A DNA stretch of 64,000 nucleotides from Agrypnia vestita (GCA_016648135.1 JADDOH010000144.1:124001-188000); one strand, 5' to 3'; positions 53,403-63,837 are shown, numbered from the stretch's first letter. Program-made: numbers and translations. The notes: a model not told the origin generated them from the letters alone.

Positions 53403-53750
53403 TGTCACGTGTCGAGGCTGCGGGAAGAATGAATGAAAACGCTGGAAATTAATTACAGATTTATTAATTACTTATTAAATTGCTATTCAGTGTACAATGT
53501 CACTTAATATAACACTATTTAACATAACGCTATTCTTTAAATTACACTATTTCGCAATATATTACTCGTAAATAGACACTTTATTATCGCTTCAATACTT
53601 TATTTAACATTCACTAGAATACTTCATCCAGTTTTCGCACGCATTATTCGCTTCGGTTTATTTCCCTACGTAAGTAGGAACTTCTTTCTCTATTCTTCGG
53701 TAGTATTGTGGAAGTGACAGGAGTGCGTAATTTTTTTTAGCCTCGTTATA
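53403..53750 (-). mobile_element. LTR-1, internally deleted, solo
   Basis: Minus strand begins TATAACGAGGCTAAAAAAAA (TG start mutated) and ends CTCGACACGTGACA. It matches 14654-15224 at both ends (CGTAGGGAAATAAACCGAAG, CTAGTGAATGTTAAATAAAG, GCGATAATAAAGTGTC) but lacks most of U3 with the TATA box. Flanking ATAT on both sides may be a 4-bp target duplication, weak evidence in AT-rich DNA. Confidence 0.8.
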
Positions 53751-53809
53751 ATATATTACTTCTGTTTCGTTACTGCCCGCGTATTTATGTTTAATGATGA
53801 CACATTTAA

Positions 53810-54095
53810 TCTATCTAAATATCATAATTTCGTTGTCTGAAACTTCGTCCCGTAACTTGTAACTTCCTGGAATACGCGGCTAAAAACGAAATTACATTGC
53901 TGGAAAAAGACTCGGACCTCAGACGCGCGGACGGCAACGCGGCAATTAACTGACATAGCCACCAACGTTTTTTATGGTCCGTCAAAAACATGCTATATAT
54001 ACTTCACATTGTAAAGACAGGGCAAAGCTAATTACGCCATTAATTTACGCCTTGTGCATTCGACGTTTGACAGGCTTTTTATTATGTGTAAATCA
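53810..54095 (+). mobile_element. HeliN-1 copy with associated segment
   Basis: A|TCTATCTAAATATCATAATT begins the element; TTTCGTTGTCTGAAACTTCG, ACGCGGCTAAAAACGAAAT and TATGGTCCGTCAAAAACATG follow the family. 53990-54095 is the associated segment (CATTAATTTACGCCTTGTGC, GACGTTTGACAGGCTTTTTA). The 3' CTAG is lost. Confidence 0.6.
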
Positions 54096-54129
54096 ATAAA
54101 TAATACTTAAATTATGTAGGTACGTTATT

Positions 54130-54900
54130 TAATTATTCACGGATGTACGGCTAATTGAAAAATAATTGACAAGTCGTTGATCTTTTTTTTCCATTTTTTT
54201 GGTTGGCTCTCCATTTACAAAAGCGTCAGATGCTCCTGGACAGTCTTCTCTCGTTGTTTGACCACCAGTAAGATTTTTGAGATTATTTTTATTTGTTGTG
54301 AGATGTAGAAGTTGCGCTATTACATATGTAACAAGTCTGAGCGAGAGGAGAAGCAGTCTCGTTCGCACTTTGTTGAGTGGTTTGGGAGGCGCGGACCACA
54401 GTCGAAAACCACCTGCGGTTTTGCTTAGCAAGCTAGGAAATCCATAGTAAAGTTTGCATTCTCCGAGTTTCATTACCGTCCGCGACCCACGATTTGTGTA
54501 CCAAACTAACACAGGCGGTTATATATGAGATGATACGACCGTCTGGTCTCTTTATGTGACCATACCATATAGGCTTAGCTTCTTCCAAAACCTTAAAACT
54601 TTCCCTCAGTATCAGCATTTTGAGTTCGTTGGTGCTCATTTTTGTGCTCGTGGGGTCTTTGCCATTCACTTTTTTAAATAAAACCACGCATCTAATGTTT
54701 TTTATCAAAATTGTGACGTATATCATCATCACTTGGTTCTACGTGTCTTCCAACATACCTGCATCGAACCAAACCTGTGCAGTCTGAAATTTGTAATCGA
54801 CCTTATGTATTCTTGACTATCCATCAATTTTTGAGTGCCTTAGAGGACTACTTCCAGCCAGGATTCCCTCGAAGACCATCAGAGATTCCTGCGTCTTTCG
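54130..54900 (-). repeat. probable LINE remnant
   Basis: Minus strand reads YVGRHVEPSDDD (54760-54725), KVLEEAKPIWYGHIKRPDGR (54590-54535), then in other frames ETRRMQTLLWIS and AQTCYICNSATSTSH. W-YGH-x-x-R is the LINE C-terminal mark and C-x-x-C...H is seen at the end of some CR1- and jockey-type polymerases. The two long open frames here (54732-54433 and 54512-54129) overlap in different frames and neither is a gene in my view. Confidence 0.4.
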
Positions 54901-55764
54901 TATCGCTTCACCAAACTACAATGTACAGAATATTTAAATTATTATAGTTTTAAGCAGATGGACAGTTTTTTCATAACTGTGTTCTTTTGAAGCACCTATC
55001 TAATTAATTGAATCATACCCCAAACAATTGTACCGGGTGTCGGAATACGATAAATAAACAAAGCGAAAACATTGTTTGTAGTCGCTCTGTTTCAGTAAAT
55101 TAATCAATCATCATTCCCACGTCAGCCATCCTCATTCCATCGCTCCAGTGCTCGGTGCATTTTTGCAAACACACAGTACTCGTATTTATCGAAAAAAATG
55201 CGGTTGGTTTGCATTTTTCATTTGAAAAGGCTGCACTAGCGAGGTACCATTTTGCCTATCTTCATAGAATATGGAGGGAGTATAACATAAAACTAAGATA
55301 AATTATTATTATATGAAAATAGGATTATCTAACTGGTCTTCTGGACAAACTCGAGCCACTGACCACTGGATCACTAAACAAGTATCTTGATCAGAAAACC
55401 ATTAAGTTACTCTATATCTTTGTCATTTATAATATACACCCACCAAACATTAATTAACAATAATGCGCAGGAAATCATTAATTTAGTATTTTGTAATGTT
55501 TTCTTGTTTTTCTTTATATATTTTTCAAAAATAGATATACACATACTATGGGTATTATAGCTTGTCATGTGTCAATTTTTGCTCTTCATTTCTCTCCACT
55601 TATAAACCTCCCACTGTGACCTATGTGAAACTTGTCGGGTGATAATCTCTCGCAGAACAGTACGAAGATTGAGATATCCAACCTCATAAAGGGTCTATCA
55701 ACCTATCTCAACACATATTTAACCCAGTAAGTGGCCTTCGAAACTTAAACACTGTCTTCTTTCT
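54901..55764. other. spacer
   Basis: Nothing recognised. Confidence 0.35.
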
Positions 55765-56050
55765 GTTGCTTATATTATTATTCATGTTCGAGTGCCTACC
55801 CTATCCGTTCAACGGACGGTGGCCATCATCAAACCACTGTCTTAGGCTTTTGAGCCATGATGTTCTCCTTCTTCCGGGGCACCGACTTCCGGAAATCTTT
55901 CCCTGCATTATGAGGTGCAAGATCTCGTACTTCTCTGGATGTCTCATCACATGTCCGAGATATTGTCATAATTCAACCATACAGAAATATTGACTACTTC
56001 AGAATCTGCTTGACTTTAGTTATTCCCGTGTCTCGTCTTATCTGGACATC
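55765..56050 (-). pseudogene. LINE-A C-terminal fragment
   Basis: Minus strand, one frame from 55985: QYLGHVMRHPEKYEILHLIM, QGKISGSRCPGRRRTSWLKS, LRQWFDDGHRPLNG and stop. An upstream piece, IRRDTGITKVKQILK (56045-56005), belongs to the same protein. These match the 61.5-kb copy (YLGHVLRGEKHELLHLIL, GRRQISWLRNIRN). Typical C-terminus of an insect endonuclease-reverse transcriptase LINE. 5'-truncated, dead. Confidence 0.8.
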
Positions 56051-56836
56051 AACTTGTGAAGGATTGCAAAGGGGGATGACTCATCAATGTAGATGTATCA
56101 GCAGATGAGTGAATTGTACCAAAAACGAACCGCCTCTTCCATCCAGGCTGCATTCGGTGTTCAGTGTCTGAAAAATTTCTATGTCGCAGTTTATGTATAT
56201 ACATATATTATCCAGATTGCAAGCAGTACCTAAGTCTAACCGCTAATGCAAAAATAAAAGTTATTTACAGATTCGAACTGCATTTATTAATATATATTTA
56301 ATTATGAATATATGTTTAATTACCCAAATGTGAGGCAGTGCACGCGTCACTGCCGACGGGCCAAAACGAATATGCACTTACATCTACCATGATGCCGATG
56401 GGAACGATCAACGTAAACTCTTCGCTATACCCGTGCATCATGTGATTTCTGGTTTGCGGTTACTATCGTCTTTAATCAAAGGTCCGAAATAATTGAATAT
56501 TTCAAAATCGATCAATGATCATTAGTTTTCTATTATTATTTATCTCAAGATCTAAATTTAGCCTGTAAAATATAAAATACAACGTACAATATCAAATGCA
56601 GTGGACAAAAATACACTGGAAAAGCCGGATTGTAAAACTATTAAGTTTCAATTCCTTGGGCTAATAGAAACTGGAGAACGATTTAACAATCTATAGATAT
56701 ATGGTGTATACGTAGATAGGTACATATAGCATATACCCATATCTCCGGATCCTCTCTTAGCATTCAATTACTCTCCGTCAGGCAGATCTGAGCGGTGTGT
56801 CTGGTTCTGTCGAGGGGAAGGAGATAGGTGCGAGGT
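56051..56836. other. spacer
   Basis: Nothing recognised. Confidence 0.35.
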
Positions 56837-56867
56837 GGGGGTGGGGGTGATTTAAGGGGGAGGGGGG
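56837..56867 (+). other. G-quadruplex motif
   Basis: Four G-runs of 5, 5, 5 and 6 with loops T, TGATTTAA and A. On the plus strand. It sits in a G-rich strip (56815-56910). Confidence 0.6.
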
Positions 56868-57593
56868 TTGTCACAAGGGTGGCTTCTGCGGGGAGGAAAT
56901 CCCCCGCACTGAATAAGAAAAACTGGAAAAAGCACTTAGGCCGTGACCATAGATGAAGGCAATTTAAACGGGTAGAAAAACAATGACGAAAATGATATAT
57001 TTTACTACAACCACGAGTTTGGAGAGATTTGCATAGATTTAAGGCGTTTCGATTTACAATAAGGTGTAATAAATAACTTGATGGGAGAAACTGCACCTCT
57101 AAACTTTGATAGTGACAACATAACTCAACGTGTGTACACAAGAAAGTTTAATTTCGCGTTGATTAAAATTATCGTGTTTCACCATAAAGTATTTGCCATA
57201 TCAAGCAATAATAATTATATTTTTAACAATGTTCATCATTAACGCTACAAAGATCCTATGATACGTTAGATAGCGCTGTTTTCACAGCCTTCACTCGGAG
57301 TCGAAATATATATAATTCTCTATATACTTCTTTATAAAAAGTTTATTTTTCGTGAACACTTGCACGTTTACAAAAAAAATGTTTAAAATTAAATTAATAT
57401 TAATTAATATAAATGAATTAAAATAAAATTTAAAAAAAAATCAAATAAAAAAAGTGTTTAATTTTTTTTTAAATAATACGTTTTATTTTATTATATTATA
57501 TTAATAAAAAAATTTAAATAATAAATTTAAAAAAATTAAATTAAATATAAAAAATTTTGTAGAAAGTAATAGGTATGTATTTTGATTTCCATA
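56868..57593. other. spacer with extreme AT block
   Basis: 57362-57560 is almost only A and T (AAATTTAAAAAAAAA, TTTATTTTATTATATTAT) and merges into the truncated start of HeliN-2. The rest is background. Confidence 0.5.
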
Positions 57594-57742
57594 CATTTCC
57601 CCCTTATTATTTTACCCTTTCCCCTCCCCCCTGATATATTTTCGATGGAAATCTATACCGTTTGAATCGAACCTTTGTTTCCCCCACGAATGTATTTTCA
57701 ACTTAATCCTTAACTCGTGCAACGCCGGGTACGAACAGCTAG
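57594..57742 (+). mobile_element. HeliN-2, 5'-truncated
   Basis: Ends GTGCAACGCCGGGTACGAAC then AGCTAG|T. Blocks CCTGATATATTTTCGATGG, AAATCTATACCGTTTGAATC and TTGTTTCCCCCACGAATG match the reverse complement of 58963-59237. The first ~120 bp are missing. Confidence 0.75.
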
Positions 57743-58309
57743 TTAAAATATAAAATTGATTTATTTTTGAAAAGATTTTTTTTCGTAGCGTTGTTGAGAT
57801 TGATTTTTTCAGTAGATGTTACAATATAGTTTTGAAATTTATTTTTTTCAATGTGAAGAACACTAAAAAACGATATTCCTTGATAGGTAAAATTATGTTG
57901 GGCTGTTCTAGTATTATATTGAAGTAATGAAATGTTTCCAGCTCATCTCGGTCTATTACTAAAACTGCTCAATGCATTATTATTAAAGTACATTTTGTAC
58001 ATGCTGTCTCTCAATAGGAGATAGAAACTCGTACTTTAGGATGGAGATCGTTCTTCAAAATATAATATAGTCTTTGCCAGTTTTGTGAGTGTTATTTATT
58101 GAATGATTTGCGAGTACGAGTACGAGTACGAGTTGCGAGCAAATTATTTATAAACAGCGATGTTGACTATTTTTGCGGATAAATATAGTTATAAAATATT
58201 TTTGTAGGACTGTATTAATTTAAAATCATATATTTAAATATAAAATATCAAACATCATTTTACCTTATTATGAATGTTCTTATTTCTTTATTAATTTACA
58301 ATGTCTCAT
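57743..58309. other. spacer with GAGTAC microsatellite
   Basis: CGAGTACGAGTACGAGTACG at 58111-58137. Nothing else. Confidence 0.5.
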
Positions 58310-58637
58310 TTAAAAAAAAATTAATCCATAAAAACCAAGTTTTTACAATACTCCCTTTCTCATTTTCGGGTTTTGTGTCTACCATATGCGTCGGAATCTC
58401 CATACAACTTACTAAGTTGTATGAAAAAACCGTTAAAAATTTGAAAAACCCAAAATTATACTATAATTATTATTTTTTTTAACGAAAATTTGATAGATCT
58501 TCTTGATCGTCGCCACGAGTCCACTTGCAAATTTTCAGCTCGATTGGATCACGGGAAAAGGGTTAAAAATCGATCCAAAGTTTTTTCGTCAAGCAAGCAA
58601 GCAGACGCCATTAGTTAAAAGAAAGGAAGTAATGAGC
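58310..58637 (-). mobile_element. rep-F, short variant
   Basis: Minus strand from TTACTTCCTTTCTTTTAACT through ACTTTGGATCGATTTTTAAC and CATACAACTTAGTAAGTTG (a hairpin in this variant) to AACTTGGTTTTTATGGATTA. Both ends present. Confidence 0.8.
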
Positions 58638-58962
58638 TTGTACTCCTGCTTCCCGTAGTTTTTAACTTTGATGGGGCGGTAACAATAAAAGGAAAATGTA
58701 AATGTAACCTGATGTAAAGATTAACCATTATTTTGAGAATAAATCATAGTTCAATTGAGAATCATTACTGCCTAATGGCACTTCTCCGAAATCAAGTCGA
58801 TAGCTAAACACGTAACAGTAAGCAAACAGCTTCAGCAAATAGTCTTCACACAACACCAAGGGGCTTTCAGACGAGGTCTATTAAGGGTTATTTGAGTATC
58901 TACGATAATTACTCTTCAATAATTCCTAACAGAAATGGTTTCAGGAGAAGTTTATAAATAAA
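58638..58962. other. spacer
   Basis: Nothing recognised. Confidence 0.35.
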
Positions 58963-59237
58963 CTAGCTGTTTGTACCCGGCGCTGCATGGGTTTAGAATT
59001 AACTTGAAAATAAATTTGTGGGGGGAAACAAAGTTTCGATTTGAACGGTATAGATTTGCATCGAAAGTATATCAGGGAGGGAAGGAGTAAAATAATTGGG
59101 GGAAATATCGCCTATGTTACCACCCGCCGGGTTTTATAGCATAAGTATGCAAGATTTGAATCGAATCGGACAAACGGTGTAGATTTGTATAGAGAACAGA
59201 TAGACAGACAGACAGACATTGAGTTTAATAGGTATGA
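58963..59237 (-). mobile_element. HeliN-2, complete non-autonomous Helitron
   Basis: On plus: A|CTAGCTGTTTGTACCCGG ... GAGTTTAATAGGTATGA|T. On its own strand it therefore begins TC (after A) and ends CTAG (before T), the Helitron rule at both ends. 275 bp, no protein. Contains GACAGACAGACAGACA near the 5' end and a GCGCCGGGT-type block near the 3' end. Inverted relative to the 57.6-kb copy 1.2 kb away. Confidence 0.85.
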
Positions 59238-59689
59238 TTCACTTTCAATAGAAAATTTTGTGAATATTATTCAATCATAAAGCAGAAAGTTTATGTATTT
59301 ATGGGTATAAATTAAAGTGTGTGCAATTAAAACCCTCTAAAGAATGCGCCCTGGCGTCGTGATATTTACATTGGTTATTTAGTCTGAAATTCAATATCAT
59401 AGCAACTATTTTTAGCTCATGCCGCCATTTTTATCGTAAGATATAATGCTATGACATATTCAACATTTTGTTTTAATAACGAATGTTTTTTATTTTAAAA
59501 ATCCTACATGTTTTGGGAACTTCAGTACTAAAACTAATTTTCAAGTGTAGATAATTTCATTATGTTGGTAAGGGATTAAAAATTTGAAAATTTTAAGTAT
59601 GAAATACTCACTTGATTGTTAAAAACTATGATGCCATTTATTTGTTCCACATTTTCATCAAGAAAAATATTTCGAAAAAAGAGTATTAA
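59238..59689. other. spacer
   Basis: Nothing recognised. Confidence 0.35.
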
Positions 59690-59835
59690 TTTATCAGTAT
59701 TCTTCCGCGTCCAACGTTAAACATAGGCCTTTTTTTTGCTACCTGATTCTTGCCAGTTACGTGTAATTTTTTGAACCAATTTACCTTGTCTTGTTCACTG
59801 ATGTATTTGAAAGGGCCTGTTTGCTGTACACAATG
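59690..59835 (-). repeat. LINE-I C-terminal fragment
   Basis: Minus strand pieces KITRNWQESGSKKKAYV and RWTRKNTDKL around a stop fit the LINE end '...I+..AG.NW......W+.L.EAYVQRWT'. Short and frameshifted. Confidence 0.5.
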
Positions 59836-60149
59836 GTAAAAGTCAATTGGTAGTAAGTTAAGCGCGGAGGACTTTTAATGAAAAATCTTATTCCTTTTTT
59901 TATATATTTTCCATAAAATTGAGCACGCTATTTATCATGTGTATCCAATATCTAAAAACATACAATAGATGGTCACAGAAAGGAAAGATTTGAACCCTTT
60001 GTAACATTTTTATTTGTAATAAATATTAATTTGTGTGTAATCTTATAGCTTTTTTGTCCCTCTTTTTAAGCAATGACCATTTCAAGAAATAATTTAATAA
60101 TGTTTATTCTGAAATCTTTATGTCTTTTCCATTTAATATGAAATAACTG

Positions 60150-60650
60150 CTTTATATCTGTCGGACAGCTGTCCGACACCCAACTGCCCGTCAGCCGATA
60201 GCCCTAAAAGCCAACATTTAAAAAAATATTATTCATTTATGAAATAATATGTATTTGGATGTGATTATTAGGGCGTGCCCAAGTTAAACTAATTGTTAAA
60301 ACCAAATTTTTAGGAAAAAAATTCCAACTGGATTATTTAATAACTGAATAATATTCATTTCATACCATACATAGAAATTGTTTTGAATACGTTGATATAT
60401 CACTTTTACAATTTATAAAAAAATACATATGAATATGTATTTAAAACAATTTCAACGAATGATGTGCAATAAAATAAATTTGATAACCCACTAGAATAAT
60501 TATCCTCAAATACATTTATAAATTTATCAGTTATTTTTGCAAAAATATGTAAATACAAGCTCTGTTGGGCAGTTGGTTTGTCAGGCATTTGAAATTTTAG
60601 GCAAATGCCTGTTGGATAAACGCCTATTGGCAATCGGCTATTGAGAAGTT
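60150..60650. repeat. dispersed foldback with perfect 18-bp palindrome
   Basis: GTCGGACAGCTGTCCGAC at 60160-60177. The next block CCCAACTGCCCGTCAGCCGA is answered on the opposite strand around 60560-60645 (GGGCAGTTGG, GGCAATCGGCTATTGAG), and AGGCATTTG/CAAATGCCT pairs within the right side. Arms are eroded; it may be an old DNA element. Confidence 0.45.
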
Positions 60651-61054
60651 AATCCAAACCCATAGGAGATAAAGATAGAAACTATGAAAAAAAATTAGAG
60701 TTGTACCTGCAAGAAAATGTGCGGGAAAATCAAGTGATATTGAAAGTTTCGTATGACGATAGAAAAATCGTATTAACAGAATATCGCTCGACTGCGCTGG
60801 GCCGAAACAAGCCAAATAATACCACTTATAAGATACTCTCACATATGGTACTGCATCAGCAGCCCCAAGGGACGCGACCATGAGGAAAATATCGAAAGAA
60901 ACGGGACGATAATGTTTAGGAAAACCCGAGAAAACTTGGCGTTCACAACTGGATAGCTCCTGTTACGATAGCAGCAGTTCCAATAAGTACTACAAGTAAC
61001 ATTTTAATATTTTAGAATAGTTAAGTTTCATTACTTAATTATTTTAACCGTGTT
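60651..61054. other. spacer
   Basis: The 60-codon plus-strand frame 60701-60883 (LQENVRENQVILKVSYDD) has balanced composition but no motif I know. Confidence 0.3.
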
Positions 61055-61525
61055 AATTAACTTACTTTTCTACCAACTCGCATTCCACTTGATGAAATAG
61101 TCGATTAATTAAAATCTCAAATTCTAAGCAAACCATGCTAAGTAGGATATGAGATGTGGATCTATAAAGAATTTTAAAAATAAGCTGGATTGACAGGGTA
61201 TACAAACGACAAGCTAATGAAAGGGAAAATAAATCCTCAAAACAATGAAAACCGGTAAATTTTAACATTTGGACATATCATGAGACTTCAAGAGAAGTGC
61301 GTCTGCAAAATTTCTAGCAGAAGAGGTCAAACGTTCTGGTCAAAAAGAGGCAATAGTTCTGGAAATACATGTTCAATAATCGGATAAGCTCTAGATGTAG
61401 AATTTTACTTAGATTTCCTTTATTAGAAACGAAAGAAGACTGGATGTGGTGGTTATTAGGCGATTGTTGCAGGCAGCAGAAACAAAGGGCGTCCGTGAAG
61501 GACTTGGCATGATCAAATATTACAA
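61055..61525 (+). repeat. LINE fragment, plus strand, LINE-A/B type
   Basis: Plus-strand pieces RILKISWIDRVYKRQANERE (61165-61225), ILTFGHIMRLQEKCVCKI (61260-61310) and AGSRNKGRP with RTWHDQILQIL (61465-61520) follow the LINE C-terminal order 'K-W-DRV ... GH-MR ... RGRPRRTW'. Frameshifts between them. It meets the minus-strand LINE-A tail to tail at 61530. Confidence 0.6.
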
Positions 61526-61529
61526 ATAT

Positions 61530-62090
61530 TGAAGTATCTTCTTCTTCTTTTGGTGTCATGTCAGGTCCCCCCAACGTTGACTATTATCACCCGAGAGAAA
61601 GCGTCCCTGTCCTGGGCAGCACGAAACAGCTCTCTAACACTTCTTATGCCCGTTCAGTTGCGTATATTGCGGAGCCAGGAAATTTGTCTCCTTCCAACAC
61701 CTCTACGACCCTCTATCTTGCCCATAAGAATCAGGTGGAGCAATTCATGTTTTTCTCCTCTGAGCACATGACCCAAATACGATACCTTTCGGATTTTGAT
61801 ATTTGTCAGCAACTTTCTATTCACTCTAGCTCTTTGAAGAACTCTTGTGTTGCTGACCATATCCGTCCAGGGTATCCGGAGCATTCTCCGATGTATCCAC
61901 ATTTCGAACGCCTCCAGCCGGTTCATGCTACTCACTTTGAGGGTCCACGATTCCACTCCGTATAGCAGGACTGACCATATATAACATTTGACCAGTCGCT
62001 GTGGTTAAGATTGTCATCGCAGAATATCTGTCTCATTTTGTTAAAAGCAGCTCGCGATGCTGCAATTCTGCAATTGAAGTATGACCTGTT
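61530..62090 (-). pseudogene. LINE-A, longest copy (C-terminal third)
   Basis: Minus strand: RIAASRAAFNKMRQIFCDDN (62085-62010), a frameshift near 61960, then MESWTLKVSSMNRLEAFEMW, RRMLRIPWTDMVSNTRVLQRA (in two parts), KIRKVSYLGHVLRGEKHELL, GKIEGRRGVGRRQISWLRN and the last residues ELFRAAQDRDAFSRVI in a shifted frame. This is the region after the RT domain in insect endonuclease-reverse transcriptase LINEs, about 190 residues. It ends in a (GAA)n tail on the minus strand. One main frame of 100 codons survives intact. Confidence 0.85.
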
Positions 62091-62230
62091 AAAAGCTTCC
62101 ACAACCGTAAAGTATGCATGAGAAGATGTATGAATGTAGCCGAACCAAAGGTGATGTGCCAAGAAAGAATGCGGCATTCTATCCTATCTGCCTATCTCTG
62201 CTCGCAAATGGAGTGAGGGTTAGTTAGTTG
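62085..62230 (+). repeat. LINE-B 3' end fragment
   Basis: FHNRKVCMRRCMNVAEPKVM then CQER, trailer TCTGCCTATCTCTGCTCGC and GGGTTAGTTAGTT. It overlaps the start of the LINE-A relic and lies on the opposite strand. Confidence 0.6.
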
Positions 62231-62339
62231 CCCTTCATATAACTTCAATAGAATTAGAAATTTATGTTCATTTTTGTAAATTTCTTTTATTTGTGATCAT
62301 TGCGAGGCAAAGAATTAAAAAATGGCGCTCATTTTATAG

Positions 62340-62600
62340 GATGATAATGACAATTTAATACCCTATTAAAGTGCAGTTTCATCCCCTAGGTAGCCCCAGA
62401 AACTAAGCAGGAGCAGTTACCCTTTTCGCTTAGATGTACGAGTGTTTGACTAGGAAATAACGAATTTACAATCGGTATTATTCCGCGGAATAATTAATTC
62501 TTGCCACTTGAGAATGCACCCCCAGCCGCGGGCAATGCGGACAGGGTGGGATGATTTATGCCGTCTAAACGGCTCTTGCATGCTCTAAAATGGTCCGTTG
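62340..62600. other. GC-richer island, no identity
   Basis: TCATCCCCTAGGTAGCCCC, ACCCCCAGCCGCGGGCAATG and GCCGTCTAAACGGC (imperfect palindrome) with TTATTCCGCGGAATAATTAA (perfect palindrome ATTATTCCGCGGAATAAT at 62479-62496). Candidate conserved regulatory DNA. Confidence 0.35.
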
Positions 62601-62947
62601 GTTAATAAAACTGTTATTAAAATGCGTAGGTATATCCTTTTTCTTCATTTTCTTTTGAGTTTTCAACGGAATGCTAATTTATTAAACACGTTCATGAATT
62701 GATGAATGGTAATCAACACTTACCTTATATTGTGACAGTTATTTGCGACGTAAAAACTTTTATAACAATTAGGAAAATAACATTTTAGAGAAAACATTTT
62801 TCATTGGTACAGACATCAAAAAATTTTTTGAAATAAATTTACAACTCTTGTTGTAAATTGACAAGTTACACAAGAATGCAATTATCACTCATGTAAAGAG
62901 TACATGATTTCCAAGGTCAACCTTTTTCGAAGCTATAAAAACATATA
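62601..62947. other. spacer
   Basis: Nothing recognised; AATTTACAACTCTTGTTGTAAATT near 62838 is a self-complementary piece (TTTACAA / TTGTAAA). Confidence 0.4.
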
Positions 62948-63325
62948 CAAGGTGTAACAAAACTATATCACGATACTTTACACGTGGATTCCCGACTCAA
63001 TTATGAGTACCTAACTAGCTGTAGATCCGCGAAAAATTACGGATCATGAAATGGTTCTCGTCTTTGCTAAGCCCTAGTATATATTATATTATATTTTTGA
63101 CGGTCCACGGAGAGGCGATAGTAGCAGTGTCGCTAGGGCACCACGCCAGCGATGTAATTTTGTTTTCTTAGCCGTGAATTTGAACGAAATTACGGACGTT
63201 ACGGACAGATAAACAGATAGACAACGAAATTATTATGTTTTATAATAATAAAGATGTACGAACTGCGTCATATTACCAATAGTTATGGAGATAAGCGACT
63301 TCAGAATTTATGTCGGTCAATCAAC
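62948..63325 (+). repeat. rep-E copy split by HeliN-1
   Basis: Left part 62948-63014 (CAAGGTGTAACAAAACTATA ... AATTATGAGTACC) and right part 63255-63325 (CCAATAGTTATGGAGATAAG) keep the order and spacing of 4888-5015 once the insert is removed. Confidence 0.65.
63015..63254 (-). mobile_element. HeliN-1, complete copy with exact ends
   Basis: On plus: ACCTAA|CTAGCTGTAGATCC ... ATAATAATAAAGA|TGTACG. On its own strand: TC at the 5' end after A, CTAG at the 3' end before T. A GATCCG/CGGATC hairpin lies a few bases inside the CTAG end. 240 bp, no protein. The insert interrupts rep-E, which proves the borders. The tRNA-like part is worn here compared with 46.4 kb. Confidence 0.9.
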
Positions 63326-63399
63326 TATATATACCTATCAAAATTGTCTTTTATAAAAAAACTTTTATTTATATAAAATATGTTGGACATTTTTGTTTC

Positions 63400-63435
63400 A
63401 TACTCTCAAAGAATTAATTAATTCTTTGAGGGTAT
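63400..63435. repeat. 36-bp palindrome
   Basis: ATACTCTCAAAGAATTAA followed by its complement with a single mismatched pair; the inner 24 bp are perfect. Confidence 0.9.
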
Positions 63436-63837
63436 TTTTTTGGTAAACGTGTAAGTGCTCGCGAAAAGTGATCTTTGATACAGATTATTCTTATATAAAT
63501 AACTATATATATTTCGGCCGCTTTCTAGCGTAGCATAATGATGGGCATTATTACATAGAAAGTCGTATATTTTGATTATGGCCATATAAATTAATTATCT
63601 GACAATTTGTCGTTATATATTCAAGTAATTCTTTCTCATCCTCATCATATAATCTTCTATTACAATTTACCAATGGCCTTCCACGACCAGGTAAACGCAA
63701 TATTTTTTATCAAAATAAATTCGAAACCACATATCATTTTTTAATACGGCAAGTTCGCATTAAAAATGATTTATGTCATAACTTATTTTAAATAATGCGC
63801 CGAAGTACAAAACCACCTCTGTTTTTCCATCCCCTAT
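63436..63837. other. spacer
   Basis: Nothing recognised. Confidence 0.35.

Noticed and set aside
54129..54732. Two overlapping host genes on the minus strand
   Set aside because: The frames overlap in different phases and the readable parts look like LINE C-terminal motifs.
61558..61965. 135-codon plus-strand gene
   Set aside because: Exact antisense shadow of LINE-A; the minus strand carries the recognisable protein.
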